DNA of 64,000 nucleotides from a bacterium (GTDB lineage Bacteria; Electryoneota; RPQS01), in assembly GCA_023382385.1 (NCBI GenBank), contig JAHDVH010000002.1, positions 758,219 to 822,218 of the forward strand. The letters are read 5' to 3'. This document shows positions 43,931 to 53,654 of the stretch, piece after piece. The notes beneath the pieces are model-generated. The model was not told the origin of the DNA and did not search any database. It saw only the letters and a list, made by a program, of their open reading frames with translations. The position numbers and the translations under genes were made by a program. The stretch's first letter is position 1. Each line of letters starts with the position of its first letter.

Positions 43931-44878
43931 ATGTCAGCAGCAACTTCTCCAACGCCATTGGTGTCAGTCATTATCGTGAACACGAACAACGGCAAAGACA
44001 TTCTGCCGTGTCTGGCGGCCCTCGCAGAGCGGGATCAGGGAATTCCGTTCGAAGTGGTTGTAGCGGATAACGGTTCGACGGACGGTTCACTCGAAGCGAT
44101 TGCCGAGCGGTTTCCGTGGGTGAAAGTGATTGCAACGGGGGAAAATCGGGGATTCGGCGCGGCCTGTAACGTGGGTATCAAGCACAGCACGGCGACGACA
44201 TACCTGCTGTTGAATCCGGACACGGAAGTGCGGCCGTTCGCGCTGGGGAGAATGTATGAGCAGTTGAGTTCGCATCCGAGTTGGGGGATTGTTGGCGCGC
44301 GAATGCTGAACAGCAAGGGCGTGCCCTATCGCGCGGCGCGGCGTTTTCCGACAGTGCGTGACCTGATGCTGGAATGTCTTGCGCTGCCGAAGCTGTTTCC
44401 GCGTTCGAAGCGGTTCAATGGATATCTCTACGGTGAATCCGAGATTGGAGAGTTGGACAAAGTGGATCAGGTGGAAGGGAGCTGTCTGATGATTTCGCCG
44501 GCGGCCTATGCGAAAGTTGGCTTGCTCGACGAGCGGTTCTTTGTCTACTTCGAGGAGGTGGATTGGTGCAGACGGGTCAGGGAAGCGGGATTTGAGAATC
44601 ACATCGTGCAGGATGCGGAAGTTCAGCATCACCTGTCCACGACGATGAGCCGCAACCTGCCTCGCACGCGGCGCATTCACGCACAGAGCGCGATGAAGTA
44701 TTATCTAAAATATGACGGAGCGCGCGGGTTGGCGGAGGTTCGGAGCAAACTGCGCACAGCGCTGGTGGTGCGGATGCTGCTGCTGGCGCCGCTCAGTGTT
44801 TTGAGCACGCGCAATAGGATTCGACTGCGCGCGGCCTATGCCGAGTGGCGCACCTACGGAGAAGGACTCGCGTCGTGA
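43931..44878 (+). CDS. Family 2 glycosyltransferase (rhamnosyltransferase-like)
   Basis: 315 residues. VVVADNGSTDGSLEAI and the acidic LLLNPDTEVRP motif form the donor site, and FFVYFEEVDWCRRVREAGFE is the usual acceptor-side motif of rhamnosyl- and related transferases. The C-terminus has a basic, hydrophobic stretch that may touch the membrane. Its stop overlaps the next gene (GTGA), so a coupled two-enzyme glycan unit is likely. Confidence 0.88.
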   Translation: MSAATSPTPLVSVIIVNTNNGKDILPCLAALAERDQGIPFEVVVADNGSTDGSLEAIAERFPWVKVIATGENRGFGAACNVGIKHSTATTYLLLNPDTEVRPFALGRMYEQLSSHPSWGIVGARMLNSKGVPYRAARRFPTVRDLMLECLALPKLFPRSKRFNGYLYGESEIGELDKVDQVEGSCLMISPAAYAKVGLLDERFFVYFEEVDWCRRVREAGFENHIVQDAEVQHHLSTTMSRNLPRTRRIHAQSAMKYYLKYDGARGLAEVRSKLRTALVVRMLLLAPLSVLSTRNRIRLRAAYAEWRTYGEGLAS

Positions 44879-46056
44879 AGGTGCTGCACGTCATGAATGG
44901 TCCGAACTGGGGCGGTTCGTATGCGCTGGCCACGCGACTGTGCGTGCAACAGCGCAAAGCGGGAGTCGACGCGACGGTCTGTCATTTGGAAGGCGGCAAC
45001 TCAAAGGAGCGGGTGACAGCGATGGGCGCTCCGCTGCTCAGTTACGATCCGGAGACGACATTCACCTCGAAGCTGGCGCGGTGGAGCGACCTCGAAAGAG
45101 GCTACGAGCGGATTCTGCGCGAGTGGCGTCCCGATATCATTCACACTCACGTCTCGCTTTCGCATCTGCTGACAGGGCGGATACTGTCGCGTCTGAAGGG
45201 GCCAAAGTGGGTCGCGCTGTTTCATCAGTCGTGGAGACAGTTCGGCTACGACTATGGGATGCAGGGGAAGCCGTGGATGAAGTATTACATGATGCTGCGT
45301 CACGGTTTCGGAGATGTCTGGTCAACGAGGCGATGTGATCAAATTGTGACGGTCTCGGAGGCGATACGGCGCGACTGTCTGCGATTCGGTATGCGCGGTT
45401 CGCGCGTGAAGACGATCTACAACGGGGTTATTCCGCAAGTTGTGGAGCACGTGCCTCCGCTGCGGGACGAGTGGGGGATTCCCGCCGAGCATCGGGTGAT
45501 TTGCAGTTTGGGCTACTTCGATCCGCGCAAGGGATTCGACCTGCTGGTTGCGGCGTTCGAGCAGTTTGGCGGAAGGCATCCGGACGTGCATCTGGTGATT
45601 GCGGGCGGGAATATCGGGAATGAGACACAGTATCGGGAAAAGATACTCCAGATGAAAGCGAGTTCCCGCTATAAAGAACGCATCCATATTCTCGGAGAGC
45701 AGAATTCGGGCGCGGTGTTTCTGTTGAACGGGGATATCTGTGTTGTACCATCGCGGCAAGAACCTGCCTCGACAGTGCTGATTGAGGCGATGCATTTAGG
45801 GATGCCGTGCGTGGTGACTTCTGCCGGGGGGGGCAATGAGCTTGCCCGTCACGAAGAGGAGTCGCTGGTGTTTGAAAACGGCAACGTGGGAGATCTTGCG
45901 GCACAGATCGAACGGCTCTTGAATGATCCGGTATTTGCCTCAAGGCTTGGAAAAGCGGCAGCTACGAAAGCGCGGACGCAACTGACCCTTGAGCGCTGTG
46001 CGAAGGATTACATTGAATTATATAAGGAAATCTTGGAGGAGCGCGGTAAAGGGTAG
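44875..46056 (+). CDS. Family 4 glycosyltransferase
   Basis: 393 residues. The Rossmann-like N-terminal domain opens with VLHVMNGPNWGGSYALA and the C-terminal half has FDLLVAAFEQFG and the nucleotide-sugar motif PSRQEPASTVLIEAMHLGMPCVVTSAGGG (E-x7-E type). GTG 44875 overlaps the TGA of the GT2 gene; a start upstream would lie within that gene. The pair should extend a surface or lipid-linked glycan. Confidence 0.87.
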   Translation: MKVLHVMNGPNWGGSYALATRLCVQQRKAGVDATVCHLEGGNSKERVTAMGAPLLSYDPETTFTSKLARWSDLERGYERILREWRPDIIHTHVSLSHLLTGRILSRLKGPKWVALFHQSWRQFGYDYGMQGKPWMKYYMMLRHGFGDVWSTRRCDQIVTVSEAIRRDCLRFGMRGSRVKTIYNGVIPQVVEHVPPLRDEWGIPAEHRVICSLGYFDPRKGFDLLVAAFEQFGGRHPDVHLVIAGGNIGNETQYREKILQMKASSRYKERIHILGEQNSGAVFLLNGDICVVPSRQEPASTVLIEAMHLGMPCVVTSAGGGNELARHEEESLVFENGNVGDLAAQIERLLNDPVFASRLGKAAATKARTQLTLERCAKDYIELYKEILEERGKG

Positions 46057-46242
46057 TTTGGAGAGATAGTTGCATTCCTTCTGGTCAATGCGAGGGTCTG
46101 CTTTGGTTTAAGCTTCGGCAAGAGTTTGCCGATACCTTAATGAAAAGCCTCGGCGCGGACACTCCGCAAGCGATTGCGGGGTTGAAAGACGACCATATAG
46201 AGGGCGATTAAGCCCATAGCCTGCTTAGACCAGGAGGATAAA

Positions 46243-48600
46243 TTGAAGAGCGCAACAGTTATTACCCGCATAGCCGTATGGACGGCATTCCTGATGGTGT
46301 CGACGGCCTTTGCCGCAACATCGACGACAGTCAAGGAATTGTGGCAACAAGCCGAACAAGGTGTGCTGCTGACCGCAGACCAGAAGGCGGAACTTGAACC
46401 ATTTCTCAAGGAATTCGAGCGACGCGGAAACGAGAGTATTGATGCGGTGGGAGGACCGGACGGTTACGGTTATTATTATGTGGACAATCAGAGCGGCGAT
46501 ACGGCGAGCTACAACTGGCTTGAGTTGCGGGGCGATCCGCTTGCGACGTGGGTGAACTTCAGTTCGGCGGACGATGCGAGCGAGTATGTTCCGCTGGCAT
46601 TTCCGTTTCCGTTTTACGGGATTCTGTATTACGGGGTCTATGTCAGCACGAACGGCTTCCTGACCTTCGAGGACAATCGCTTTGCCTCGGCGAATCAGTG
46701 TTTGCCGACGGCGGCTCTGGGTGGTCCGGCGATTTGCGCTTTTTGGGACGACCTGCATCTGCATCACGGCAGCAATCAGGTGAACAACAACACGGTGGTG
46801 TGGCGCGACTTCGGTGAGTATGTAGTCATTCAGTTTGACAACATCGGCCATTACGGATTTCCAGCGCCTCCGGAAGACAACTTCACGTTTGAGATTCTGC
46901 TCTTCCCGAACGGGAGCATCAAGCTTCAGTATCAGGAGTGCAATTACAGCACATATCCCAATTCGCAGACTATCGGCATTCAGCAGAACGTAGGCGGGAC
47001 GGCGCTGCAGTACGTGTGCAATAACAGTTCTCCGACGAACGGCCGCGCGGTGTGGTTCTATCAGGGCGGATTCGGCTCGATCGGAGGACACGTGACGGCG
47101 AACGGCCAACCGGTTTATCAGGCGACGGTGCTGATTGAAGGGACGAATCAGGTGACGTCGACGGACGGATCGGGATTCTTCTACTTCCCGACGGCGCCGA
47201 TCGGGACACATTCCGTGACGGCGCGCAGTTTTGGATATTCAACTGTCACGCACAGCAATATCACGGTTACGACGAATCAGATGACGACGCGGGACTTCGG
47301 CCTCGCAACGGTGGCGGTTCACGATTTCAATTGGAATCACGCTCCGATGGCGATTCCGGATCGCGACACGGTATATGCGCAGATCATGATGGACGACAAT
47401 TTCGCGATCAGCGGCATGGCGGTGCAGATTAACAACCTGACGCACACGTATATCGGTGACATCGTCATGTGGCTGCAGAGTCCGTGGGGTTCGCGGATCC
47501 TGCTTTCGGACCGCAACGGCGGCAGCGGCGACAATATGATGAACTGTCAGCTTGACGACTTGGCGGGAGTTTCGGTTGCCAACGGCATCGCACCGTTCAG
47601 CAATCGTTATCTGCCGGAGCAGGCTCTGGCAGCATTTAATTCCCATCCTTGTCGCGGCACGTGGACATTAATACTTTTTGACGCTGCCAATCAGGATCAG
47701 GGAACGCTCGTAGATTGGACGCTGCGGGTGACGGGGACGGAGATTCCGGAAGGGCGCGTGTTCGGTTACGTCACCGACATGAACAGCACTCCGATTGCCA
47801 ACGCGGTTGTGACTTTTGAGACATTGGGGACGACGGCGGTCACCAACGCGAACGGATACTACAGCATGTGGCTGCCGGTCGGACAGTGGACTCTGGATTA
47901 CAGCGCGCCGGGATACTGCGAGCAGAGCGTAACTGAGATTCTGGTGAACAACAACGCCGAACTTCAGTATGACGTGATGCTGGGCGCGCCGGCGGGCACT
48001 CCCTCCACGACGTTAATCATGCAGGAAGCCGGAAGTGAAGGCATATACACTTCGGACTTCGTGTTGATGTCGTCGGGAACGTGCACGTGGGATTATACGA
48101 TTTCGGTCAATGCGGACGGCTGGCTTTCGGTTTCGCCTATGCAAGGCAGCATTGCCGCAGGCTGGACGGACCTTGTGACGTTGACCTTCAACACGACGGG
48201 CTTGGCCGCAGGTCGCCATACCGGAGAGCTTGAGATTTCGCACAACGGTATCAGCGGGCGGATTGTCATTTCGGTTGTGCTGGATTTGGCAATGAGCGCG
48301 GAAGAGGAATCTGCCTTGCCCGAGCAGTTTGCGCTGCGGGGCAACTATCCGAATCCCTTTAACGGTCAGACGGAAATCGCATTCGATTTGCCGACGGCAA
48401 GCCCCGTGAATCTGACGGTGCATAACCTGCTGGGTCAGGAAGTCGTGACGATTCTCAATGAGACGCGCACGGCGGGTTACCACAGTGTAAAATGGACGGC
48501 TCAGGCCGCAAACGGCACGGCACTGCCAACGGGACTGTATTTCCTTCGATTGAATGCAGGCGAGAAGGTGTTCGTGAGCAAGCTCGTTCTGACTCGCTGA
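46243..48600 (+). CDS. Large secreted protein with P-domain and type IX sorting domain
   Basis: 785 residues. The start is TTG 46243, supported by AGGAGG five to six bases upstream and by the signal peptide (FLMVSTAFA). After an N-terminal beta region (~60-270, YVSTNGFLTFEDNRF) come a carboxypeptidase-regulatory-like domain (~277-350), a proprotein-convertase-type P domain (~355-500, ISGMAVQINNLTHTYIGDI, HPCRGTWTLILFDAANQDQGTL), a second regulatory-like domain (~503-575), an Ig-like stretch and a type A sorting domain (NYPNPFNGQTEI ... VSKLVLTR). No catalytic protease domain is seen, so the P domain may serve in adhesion or stabilisation. It is single-copy with a strong terminator. Confidence 0.83.
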   Translation: MKSATVITRIAVWTAFLMVSTAFAATSTTVKELWQQAEQGVLLTADQKAELEPFLKEFERRGNESIDAVGGPDGYGYYYVDNQSGDTASYNWLELRGDPLATWVNFSSADDASEYVPLAFPFPFYGILYYGVYVSTNGFLTFEDNRFASANQCLPTAALGGPAICAFWDDLHLHHGSNQVNNNTVVWRDFGEYVVIQFDNIGHYGFPAPPEDNFTFEILLFPNGSIKLQYQECNYSTYPNSQTIGIQQNVGGTALQYVCNNSSPTNGRAVWFYQGGFGSIGGHVTANGQPVYQATVLIEGTNQVTSTDGSGFFYFPTAPIGTHSVTARSFGYSTVTHSNITVTTNQMTTRDFGLATVAVHDFNWNHAPMAIPDRDTVYAQIMMDDNFAISGMAVQINNLTHTYIGDIVMWLQSPWGSRILLSDRNGGSGDNMMNCQLDDLAGVSVANGIAPFSNRYLPEQALAAFNSHPCRGTWTLILFDAANQDQGTLVDWTLRVTGTEIPEGRVFGYVTDMNSTPIANAVVTFETLGTTAVTNANGYYSMWLPVGQWTLDYSAPGYCEQSVTEILVNNNAELQYDVMLGAPAGTPSTTLIMQEAGSEGIYTSDFVLMSSGTCTWDYTISVNADGWLSVSPMQGSIAAGWTDLVTLTFNTTGLAAGRHTGELEISHNGISGRIVISVVLDLAMSAEEESALPEQFALRGNYPNPFNGQTEIAFDLPTASPVNLTVHNLLGQEVVTILNETRTAGYHSVKWTAQAANGTALPTGLYFLRLNAGEKVFVSKLVLTR

Positions 48601-48622
48601 GATCGGGACTCAAGAAACAGCG

Positions 48623-48650
48623 CGGGCCGCAAGACTTCTTGCGGCCCGTT
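48623..48650 (+). terminator. Terminator after the P-domain gene
   Basis: CGGGCCGCAAG / CTTGCGGCCCG form an 11-bp stem with a 4-base loop, followed by TTGCATTT. It lies 22 bases past the stop. Confidence 0.75.
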
Positions 48651-48703
48651 GCATTTACGGCAGCAACTGGTTATCTTAGAAAAACTCACTTACAGAGTTC
48701 AGA

Positions 48704-49156
48704 ATGCCTGCAAGACCATTTCACTATTCCTACACAGTTTCCCTGCACGACAGCGACGCGGCGGGAATCATTTTCTCGGCGAATCTGTTTCGCATCTGTC
48801 ATTTAGCCTATGAGGCAATGATGGCGAAGATAGGTTACAGCATCGGGTATCTTTTGAAGCACCGGCCGTTCGGTGTGCCGCTTGTGCATCTGGACGGAGA
48901 CTTCATACAGCCCTCGCGCGTGGGAGACGTGCTGAATATAGAGGTGGTGGTCGCGGAACTCAACAACAGTTCTTATCGCGTAGAGTATCAACTGCGGACT
49001 CCCGAAGGAGCGGTCTGCGCGCGCGCGGCGACTGTGCATGTGGTGGTTGATGTCAAGACATACAAGTCCATTCCCATCCCCGATGAATTCCGCAGAGCAT
49101 TGGCGCGGCACTATCTGCGGGGCTCGGATGGCATTCCGGATGACATTATTGATTGA
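48704..49156 (+). CDS. Hotdog-fold thioesterase, probable DHNA-CoA thioesterase
   Basis: 150 residues of the 4-hydroxybenzoyl-CoA thioesterase-like family. HDSDAAGIIFSANLFRICHLAYEAMM carries the catalytic Asp and the family signature. In menaquinone synthesis DHNA-CoA must be hydrolysed; the position directly against the men operon makes this the likely substrate. The gene converges on menE and overlaps it by 11 bases. Thioesterases of this family act on many acyl-CoAs, so the assignment is inferred from context. Confidence 0.72.
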   Translation: MPARPFHYSYTVSLHDSDAAGIIFSANLFRICHLAYEAMMAKIGYSIGYLLKHRPFGVPLVHLDGDFIQPSRVGDVLNIEVVVAELNNSSYRVEYQLRTPEGAVCARAATVHVVVDVKTYKSIPIPDEFRRALARHYLRGSDGIPDDIID

Positions 49157-50423
49157 GAAACAACTCTCTGACGGCGCGATAGTCGAGCTTTCCATTTGGC
49201 AGATGAGGCAGTGAACCGGTGGTCAGAATCCTGCGTGGCAGCTTAAACCCCGGCAGCCGCTCGCGCAGCATGCTCACCCACTCGCTGCTTAGACTACTCC
49301 GCTCCGCCTCAACAGCGGCAGCGACAATCTGACCCCACTCTTCGTCCTCAAGTCCAATACAGGCGGCTTCGCGGATGTCCGGCAATTCGCGCAGAGCGGA
49401 TTCAATTTCGTCGAGCGCGATGTTCTCGCCGCCGGAGATGATGATGCGATCTTTTCTGCCCAGCACATGCAGGCAACCTGAGCTATCCAGCAACCCCACA
49501 TCCTCCGATGCAATCCAGCCCTCGCAAAACACGAGGGCTGTTTGATTGACGTCATCCACGTAGCCCGAGACCATTCCAGCGCTTTGCACGAGAATACGAC
49601 CCGTCTCGCCGCAGGGCAAGTCTTGAAACTCATCGTTCACGACACGCACAGCCGCGCCGCCTATTGCACGGCCGCTGCTCGCACGTTCGGCCGCATCGGC
49701 TGCAAGGCTCACACAGGTGACCATGGAGCCGGCTTCGGTCATGCCATAGGTCCGCAACGCCTGCGGGACTTGTTCCGTCAGGTTAAGCGGCACGGGTCCA
49801 CCTCCGACTAATATTGCGCGCAAACGGTCGGGAAACGGGCGGCCGTTGCGCACGGCGATGAGTCTGCGCAAGACGGTGGGCACGAGAGAAGCGAGCGTGA
49901 TAGGTTCTTCATCGATGATGCGTGACAGCTCGGCGGCGTTGGCATTTCCGGTTATTCTAACGGAGGCTCCAGAGAGCACTGCACGCGGAAGAATCGCCAT
50001 GCCTCCGACATGATAGAACGGCAGGCAGGCAAGCCAGCAATCGCCGGAATGTGCGGACAAATGAGTGTTGACCGCCTGTGCGTGCGAGATGATTCTCTCG
50101 GTTTCGAGCAGCATCAGCTTCGGCTCGCCGGTTGAACCGGACGAGGTCATGAACAGTCCGGCGTCAGGATGTCGCAACGCTTTAAGCCTTGACTCAACGG
50201 CAACCCGCTCGCGTGAGTCAACGCGGCCATGAAGCAGAGCAAGTGACGAATTGCCCGCCAATGCAAGCAGGATCTTCTGCGCATCCGCAATTGTATTAGA
50301 GGGTGCCAGAGTTTCTACTGGTTTCGCACTCGGAGATGAAGCGATGAGATCAGCAATCGCGACGCGTGCGTCGCTATCCTGAAGAAATGCGCGGGAGCGC
50401 CGCAATTCGTCAAGCATTACCAT
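49146..50423 (-). CDS. menE: o-Succinylbenzoate-CoA ligase
   Basis: 425 residues, adenylate-forming family. The P-loop FMTSSGSTGEPKLM, the YGMTEAGSM motif and a C-terminal GKLDYRAVRELF with the catalytic Lys are present. It activates o-succinylbenzoate with ATP and CoA before MenB. The gene overlaps menC by 7 bases. Length is a little short compared with typical MenE (~450-490) but complete. Confidence 0.9.
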   Translation of the reverse strand: MVMLDELRRSRAFLQDSDARVAIADLIASSPSAKPVETLAPSNTIADAQKILLALAGNSSLALLHGRVDSRERVAVESRLKALRHPDAGLFMTSSGSTGEPKLMLLETERIISHAQAVNTHLSAHSGDCWLACLPFYHVGGMAILPRAVLSGASVRITGNANAAELSRIIDEEPITLASLVPTVLRRLIAVRNGRPFPDRLRAILVGGGPVPLNLTEQVPQALRTYGMTEAGSMVTCVSLAADAAERASSGRAIGGAAVRVVNDEFQDLPCGETGRILVQSAGMVSGYVDDVNQTALVFCEGWIASEDVGLLDSSGCLHVLGRKDRIIISGGENIALDEIESALRELPDIREAACIGLEDEEWGQIVAAAVEAERSSLSSEWVSMLRERLPGFKLPRRILTTGSLPHLPNGKLDYRAVRELFLNQ

Positions 50424-51415
50424 CTTAGAGGCGAGGCGTATTGGGGCAGGAGCCGCTCCGCCAGTTCAGCAAGAGGGGGAACATGCAGAGAGCCATCTTT
50501 GCACAGCACGGAATTTACAACTGTATCATCTTCGAGTAGATCAAGGGTGCCGAGTCCGTGCGCCACATATTTGGAGCCGAACTCCGCCGCGAAGTGCGCA
50601 AGCACGGTCAATCCGATACTGCTGTCGTACATGGATGAGAAAATGATGTTCACGTTTTCTTCGCGCAGACGTCTAAAAAGCTGTTCACGACCTCCAATCG
50701 CACCTAATCTTGCGGGTTTGACGATCGCAGCGACCACTCCCAGCGCACCAGAGTAGTCGCTAAGGGCGCGCTCGTCAAGCGCTTCATCGCAGGCCAACGG
50801 AAGTCCGGATTTTGCGGACAGAATTTTCCAGTTGCTCAGCGGCATGTGGCAAGGATCTTCCAGCCACTCAATTGCGTCAAGCGGCACGGAACGAGCGAAC
50901 TCGAGTGTCTGATCTTCCGTCCAACCGAAGTTCGCATCCAATCTGAACATTGTGTCCGGCAACTCGCTTGACAACACATGCACCATCTGAATATCTTCCG
51001 GAAGCGGACGATACGCAACTTTAAGTTTTAGAGTGCGGAACCCTTGCTCCCAACAGGATCGCGCAGACTGAAGCACGTCATCAAGTGTGCCAGTCGGAAG
51101 AAGAATCGCGACAGGGAGAGAAACTGGGGCATCCTGTGCGTGTCGAACCCGTTCAGCAGCGTAACGCAGGCAATCCAGCCCATACATGGTGGCAGGCGCA
51201 CTCGCGAGCATAAGAGAGTCACCTTCAAGAATGCGTTCCGCGTGCTCAAAGTGCTCGGTGCCGAACTCGGGGAGCAAAGCAATCTCTGAGACGAGCTTCT
51301 TGCCGTCCTGCTCAAGACCTAACAAGAAGCCGCGTCGAGATGTAATCATTGCGCGGGCCGTGTGAAGCGGCGCCTTCAGCCTCAAAGATATTGCCGTGTG
51401 ACGAATCTCGCTCAT
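50417..51415 (-). CDS. menC: o-Succinylbenzoate synthase
   Basis: 332 residues, enolase superfamily. The KxK catalytic pair is in TLKLKVAYRP, metal ligands in FRLDANFGWT, WLEDPC and ACDEAL, and the second Lys in VKPARLGAIGG. It dehydrates SHCHC to o-succinylbenzoate. Overlap with menA (4 bases) and menE (7 bases) places it firmly in the operon. Confidence 0.93.
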   Translation of the reverse strand: MSEIRHTAISLRLKAPLHTARAMITSRRGFLLGLEQDGKKLVSEIALLPEFGTEHFEHAERILEGDSLMLASAPATMYGLDCLRYAAERVRHAQDAPVSLPVAILLPTGTLDDVLQSARSCWEQGFRTLKLKVAYRPLPEDIQMVHVLSSELPDTMFRLDANFGWTEDQTLEFARSVPLDAIEWLEDPCHMPLSNWKILSAKSGLPLACDEALDERALSDYSGALGVVAAIVKPARLGAIGGREQLFRRLREENVNIIFSSMYDSSIGLTVLAHFAAEFGSKYVAHGLGTLDLLEDDTVVNSVLCKDGSLHVPPLAELAERLLPQYASPLRW

Positions 51416-52287
51416 ACGATCATCCCGATCACAAGGAGAATTCCGAACACAAGCATATGACGCGCGGTACCGGCAAGGGCATCATTCAAGGTTGGGCCGT
51501 CGGTTTTGGTCCATACTTGCCGCAGAGGCTTAATGATTAACGGCAGAGCGAGGTGCGGGAGCAGGATGGCATAGGCCGGAAGCCGGGACCACATCAGGTC
51601 GAGGATGACGTAAGGAAGGAGCAGCGTGGCAGTGTATTCAATGAGTCCGAAAGTTCTGCCGAATCGCACGACGGGAGTGCGTTTGCCGGCTTTTCGATCC
51701 GTCGCCTCGTCGCGCACGTTATTGACGGCGAGCAGTCCGCAGGCGAGTACACCGGGTATCAGACCGAGGAGGAACGCAGTTTTGTTCCACTCGAGCAAAA
51801 ACAAATACGACGTGCCAGCCACAGCCAGCACGCCGAAATAGAGCAGCACAAAGGTTTCCGCAAGTCCGTTGTAGCCGAGCGGATACGGGCCGCCGGTATA
51901 CATCCAGCCGAACAGGATGCCGCTCAAACCAATTGCAAGTATAGGCAGGCCGCCTCGAAGGATAAGCGGAAGCGCGAAGACGACAGCCAACAAAAAGGCG
52001 ACTACCGTCCCAATCAGAACTGCGCGCGCGGTGAGCAAACCGGCTTGAGTGACGCGAGTCGGTCCAAGCCGCTCGTGCGTGTCGGCACCCTTTCTGAAGT
52101 CGCTATAGTCGTTGGCGAAGTTAGTTCCGATTTGAATGCACGTCGCGGAGAGGAGAATCAGCGCGGCGATTGCCCACTCGAACTCATGCCGGCTGAACGC
52201 GAACGCCGCCCCGATAATCACAGGCAGGAGTGCTGCCACCAAGGTCTTTGGCCGTGCAGCAAGAATCCACGCGCGAGACTGTGTCAA
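51412..52287 (-). CDS. menA: 1,4-Dihydroxy-2-naphthoate prenyltransferase
   Basis: 291 residues, UbiA family, with about eight to nine transmembrane helices. The two Asp-rich prenyl-diphosphate motifs are NFANDYSDFRKGADTHERLG and NNVRDEATDRKAGKRTP. It attaches the isoprenoid chain to the naphthoate ring in the inner membrane. It overlaps ktrB and menC by 4 bases each. Confidence 0.93.
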   Translation of the reverse strand: MTQSRAWILAARPKTLVAALLPVIIGAAFAFSRHEFEWAIAALILLSATCIQIGTNFANDYSDFRKGADTHERLGPTRVTQAGLLTARAVLIGTVVAFLLAVVFALPLILRGGLPILAIGLSGILFGWMYTGGPYPLGYNGLAETFVLLYFGVLAVAGTSYLFLLEWNKTAFLLGLIPGVLACGLLAVNNVRDEATDRKAGKRTPVVRFGRTFGLIEYTATLLLPYVILDLMWSRLPAYAILLPHLALPLIIKPLRQVWTKTDGPTLNDALAGTARHMLVFGILLVIGMIV

Positions 52288-53648
52288 ATTGCCACGTCCT
52301 CTTCGGACATCGGCTTCTTCACGAGTTCATCAATGGTTGATCCACCGAACAACGTAAAGGTGAAAGCCAGAACACCGACACGACCAACATACATGAGCGC
52401 GATGATAACGATCTTTGCAAGAGCCGACAAGTCGGCAGTTATTCCGCGCGACAATCCGACCGTCCCGAGGGCGGAGGCTGCTTCGAAGAGAAGCGGGTCA
52501 AGCGATGTTCCTTCCGCCCAAGAAATCAGAAACGTTCCAGCCAGAAGAAGAATGACGTAAGCGCCTACCGTAACGGTCGCAACTCTGACGCGTTCGGGCG
52601 GCACTCTTGTATTCCAAAAGACAACGTCCCGAATTCCTCTCAACGTGCTGCGAATGGCGCCGAAAGTCGCCGCGACCGTCGTGCTTTTTAACCCTCCGCC
52701 TGTTCCTGAGGGCGAAGCTCCGATGACCATGATGATGACGATGAAGAAGGCAAACGCGACCGAGAGATTGCCAATGGGCACGGTATTGAAGCCAACGGTC
52801 GTGGAAGCTGTCATGCACTGAAACATACTCGCCATAATACGTTCATTGAGCGGCAAGCCTGTGATGCTGGGTTCACCGACAAACAACGCGAACGATCCGA
52901 CGAAAAACACCACAGCGGTTGTGGAAAGAATGATTTTCGTCGTGAGAGAGACTTTAGGAATATCGTCTGTCACCCAGCGCCAGAAGTCGAACAAAACAAT
53001 GAAACCGATCGCGCCCAAGTAGCTCAAAACGCCGATCACGACATTGATACCCGTGTGCCCTCGAAAACTTTCAAGGCTTGTGTCGAATAAACTGAACCCC
53101 GCCGTGCAAAATGCGGAAATGCTATGAAAGATCGCATTCCACATCGGATGCGGCACGCCCGCCTCCTGAAACATCGAATACAATAACCCAACTCCACAAA
53201 GCTCAATGACGAATGTCATGGCAATAACCGCTTCCAAGAAAGCTTCGACTCGCTGATCGCCTGTCAAACCGAAGGATTGCTTTGAAACGCTTCTCCTGAA
53301 ATGCGGCAGCGGGCTATCGTTGCCGAACACGTAGAGAAAGGATCCAAACGTCATGTATCCGATGCCGCCCAATTGAATCAGCAGGAGGATGATTGCCTCG
53401 CCGAACCAGCTGTAAGATCCGGAGGTGCTGACGGGAGACAATCCGGTCGTGGAGACGGCCGAGACGGCGACAAACAAGTTATCAAGGATCGAGACCGAGT
53501 TGACCTCATGAGCGAATGGCAATGATAAGAGAAGCGTGCCAATGAGCATGTAGATCGCGTATCCAATCGCCAGCACGGTAACGGGCCGCAGATGGCGAAA
53601 GCGCAGGAGCAGCAAATGTGTCAGTTTGACTCTGGAGCGAGTAAGCAT
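52284..53648 (-). CDS. TrkH/KtrB-type potassium transporter subunit
   Basis: 454 residues with four M1-P-M2-type repeats. The four selectivity-filter loops each keep the Gly: AVSTTGLSPV, CTAGFSLF, ASTTVGFNTV and ALGTVGLSRG. GTGGGLKSTTVA is the KtrB-type regulatory loop in M2C2. It forms the K+ pathway and normally needs a KtrA/TrkA nucleotide-binding subunit; none is in this window. The gene is embedded between menB and menA, overlapping menA by 4 bases. Confidence 0.9.
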   Translation of the reverse strand: MLTRSRVKLTHLLLLRFRHLRPVTVLAIGYAIYMLIGTLLLSLPFAHEVNSVSILDNLFVAVSAVSTTGLSPVSTSGSYSWFGEAIILLLIQLGGIGYMTFGSFLYVFGNDSPLPHFRRSVSKQSFGLTGDQRVEAFLEAVIAMTFVIELCGVGLLYSMFQEAGVPHPMWNAIFHSISAFCTAGFSLFDTSLESFRGHTGINVVIGVLSYLGAIGFIVLFDFWRWVTDDIPKVSLTTKIILSTTAVVFFVGSFALFVGEPSITGLPLNERIMASMFQCMTASTTVGFNTVPIGNLSVAFAFFIVIIMVIGASPSGTGGGLKSTTVAATFGAIRSTLRGIRDVVFWNTRVPPERVRVATVTVGAYVILLLAGTFLISWAEGTSLDPLLFEAASALGTVGLSRGITADLSALAKIVIIALMYVGRVGVLAFTFTLFGGSTIDELVKKPMSEEDVAI

Positions 53649-53654
53649 TGTTGA

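Noticed and set aside
46225-47211. Long open frame antisense to the P-domain gene (328 codons)
   Set aside because: Arg/His/Val-rich shadow of the coding strand; the plus-strand protein has clear domains and a strong start.
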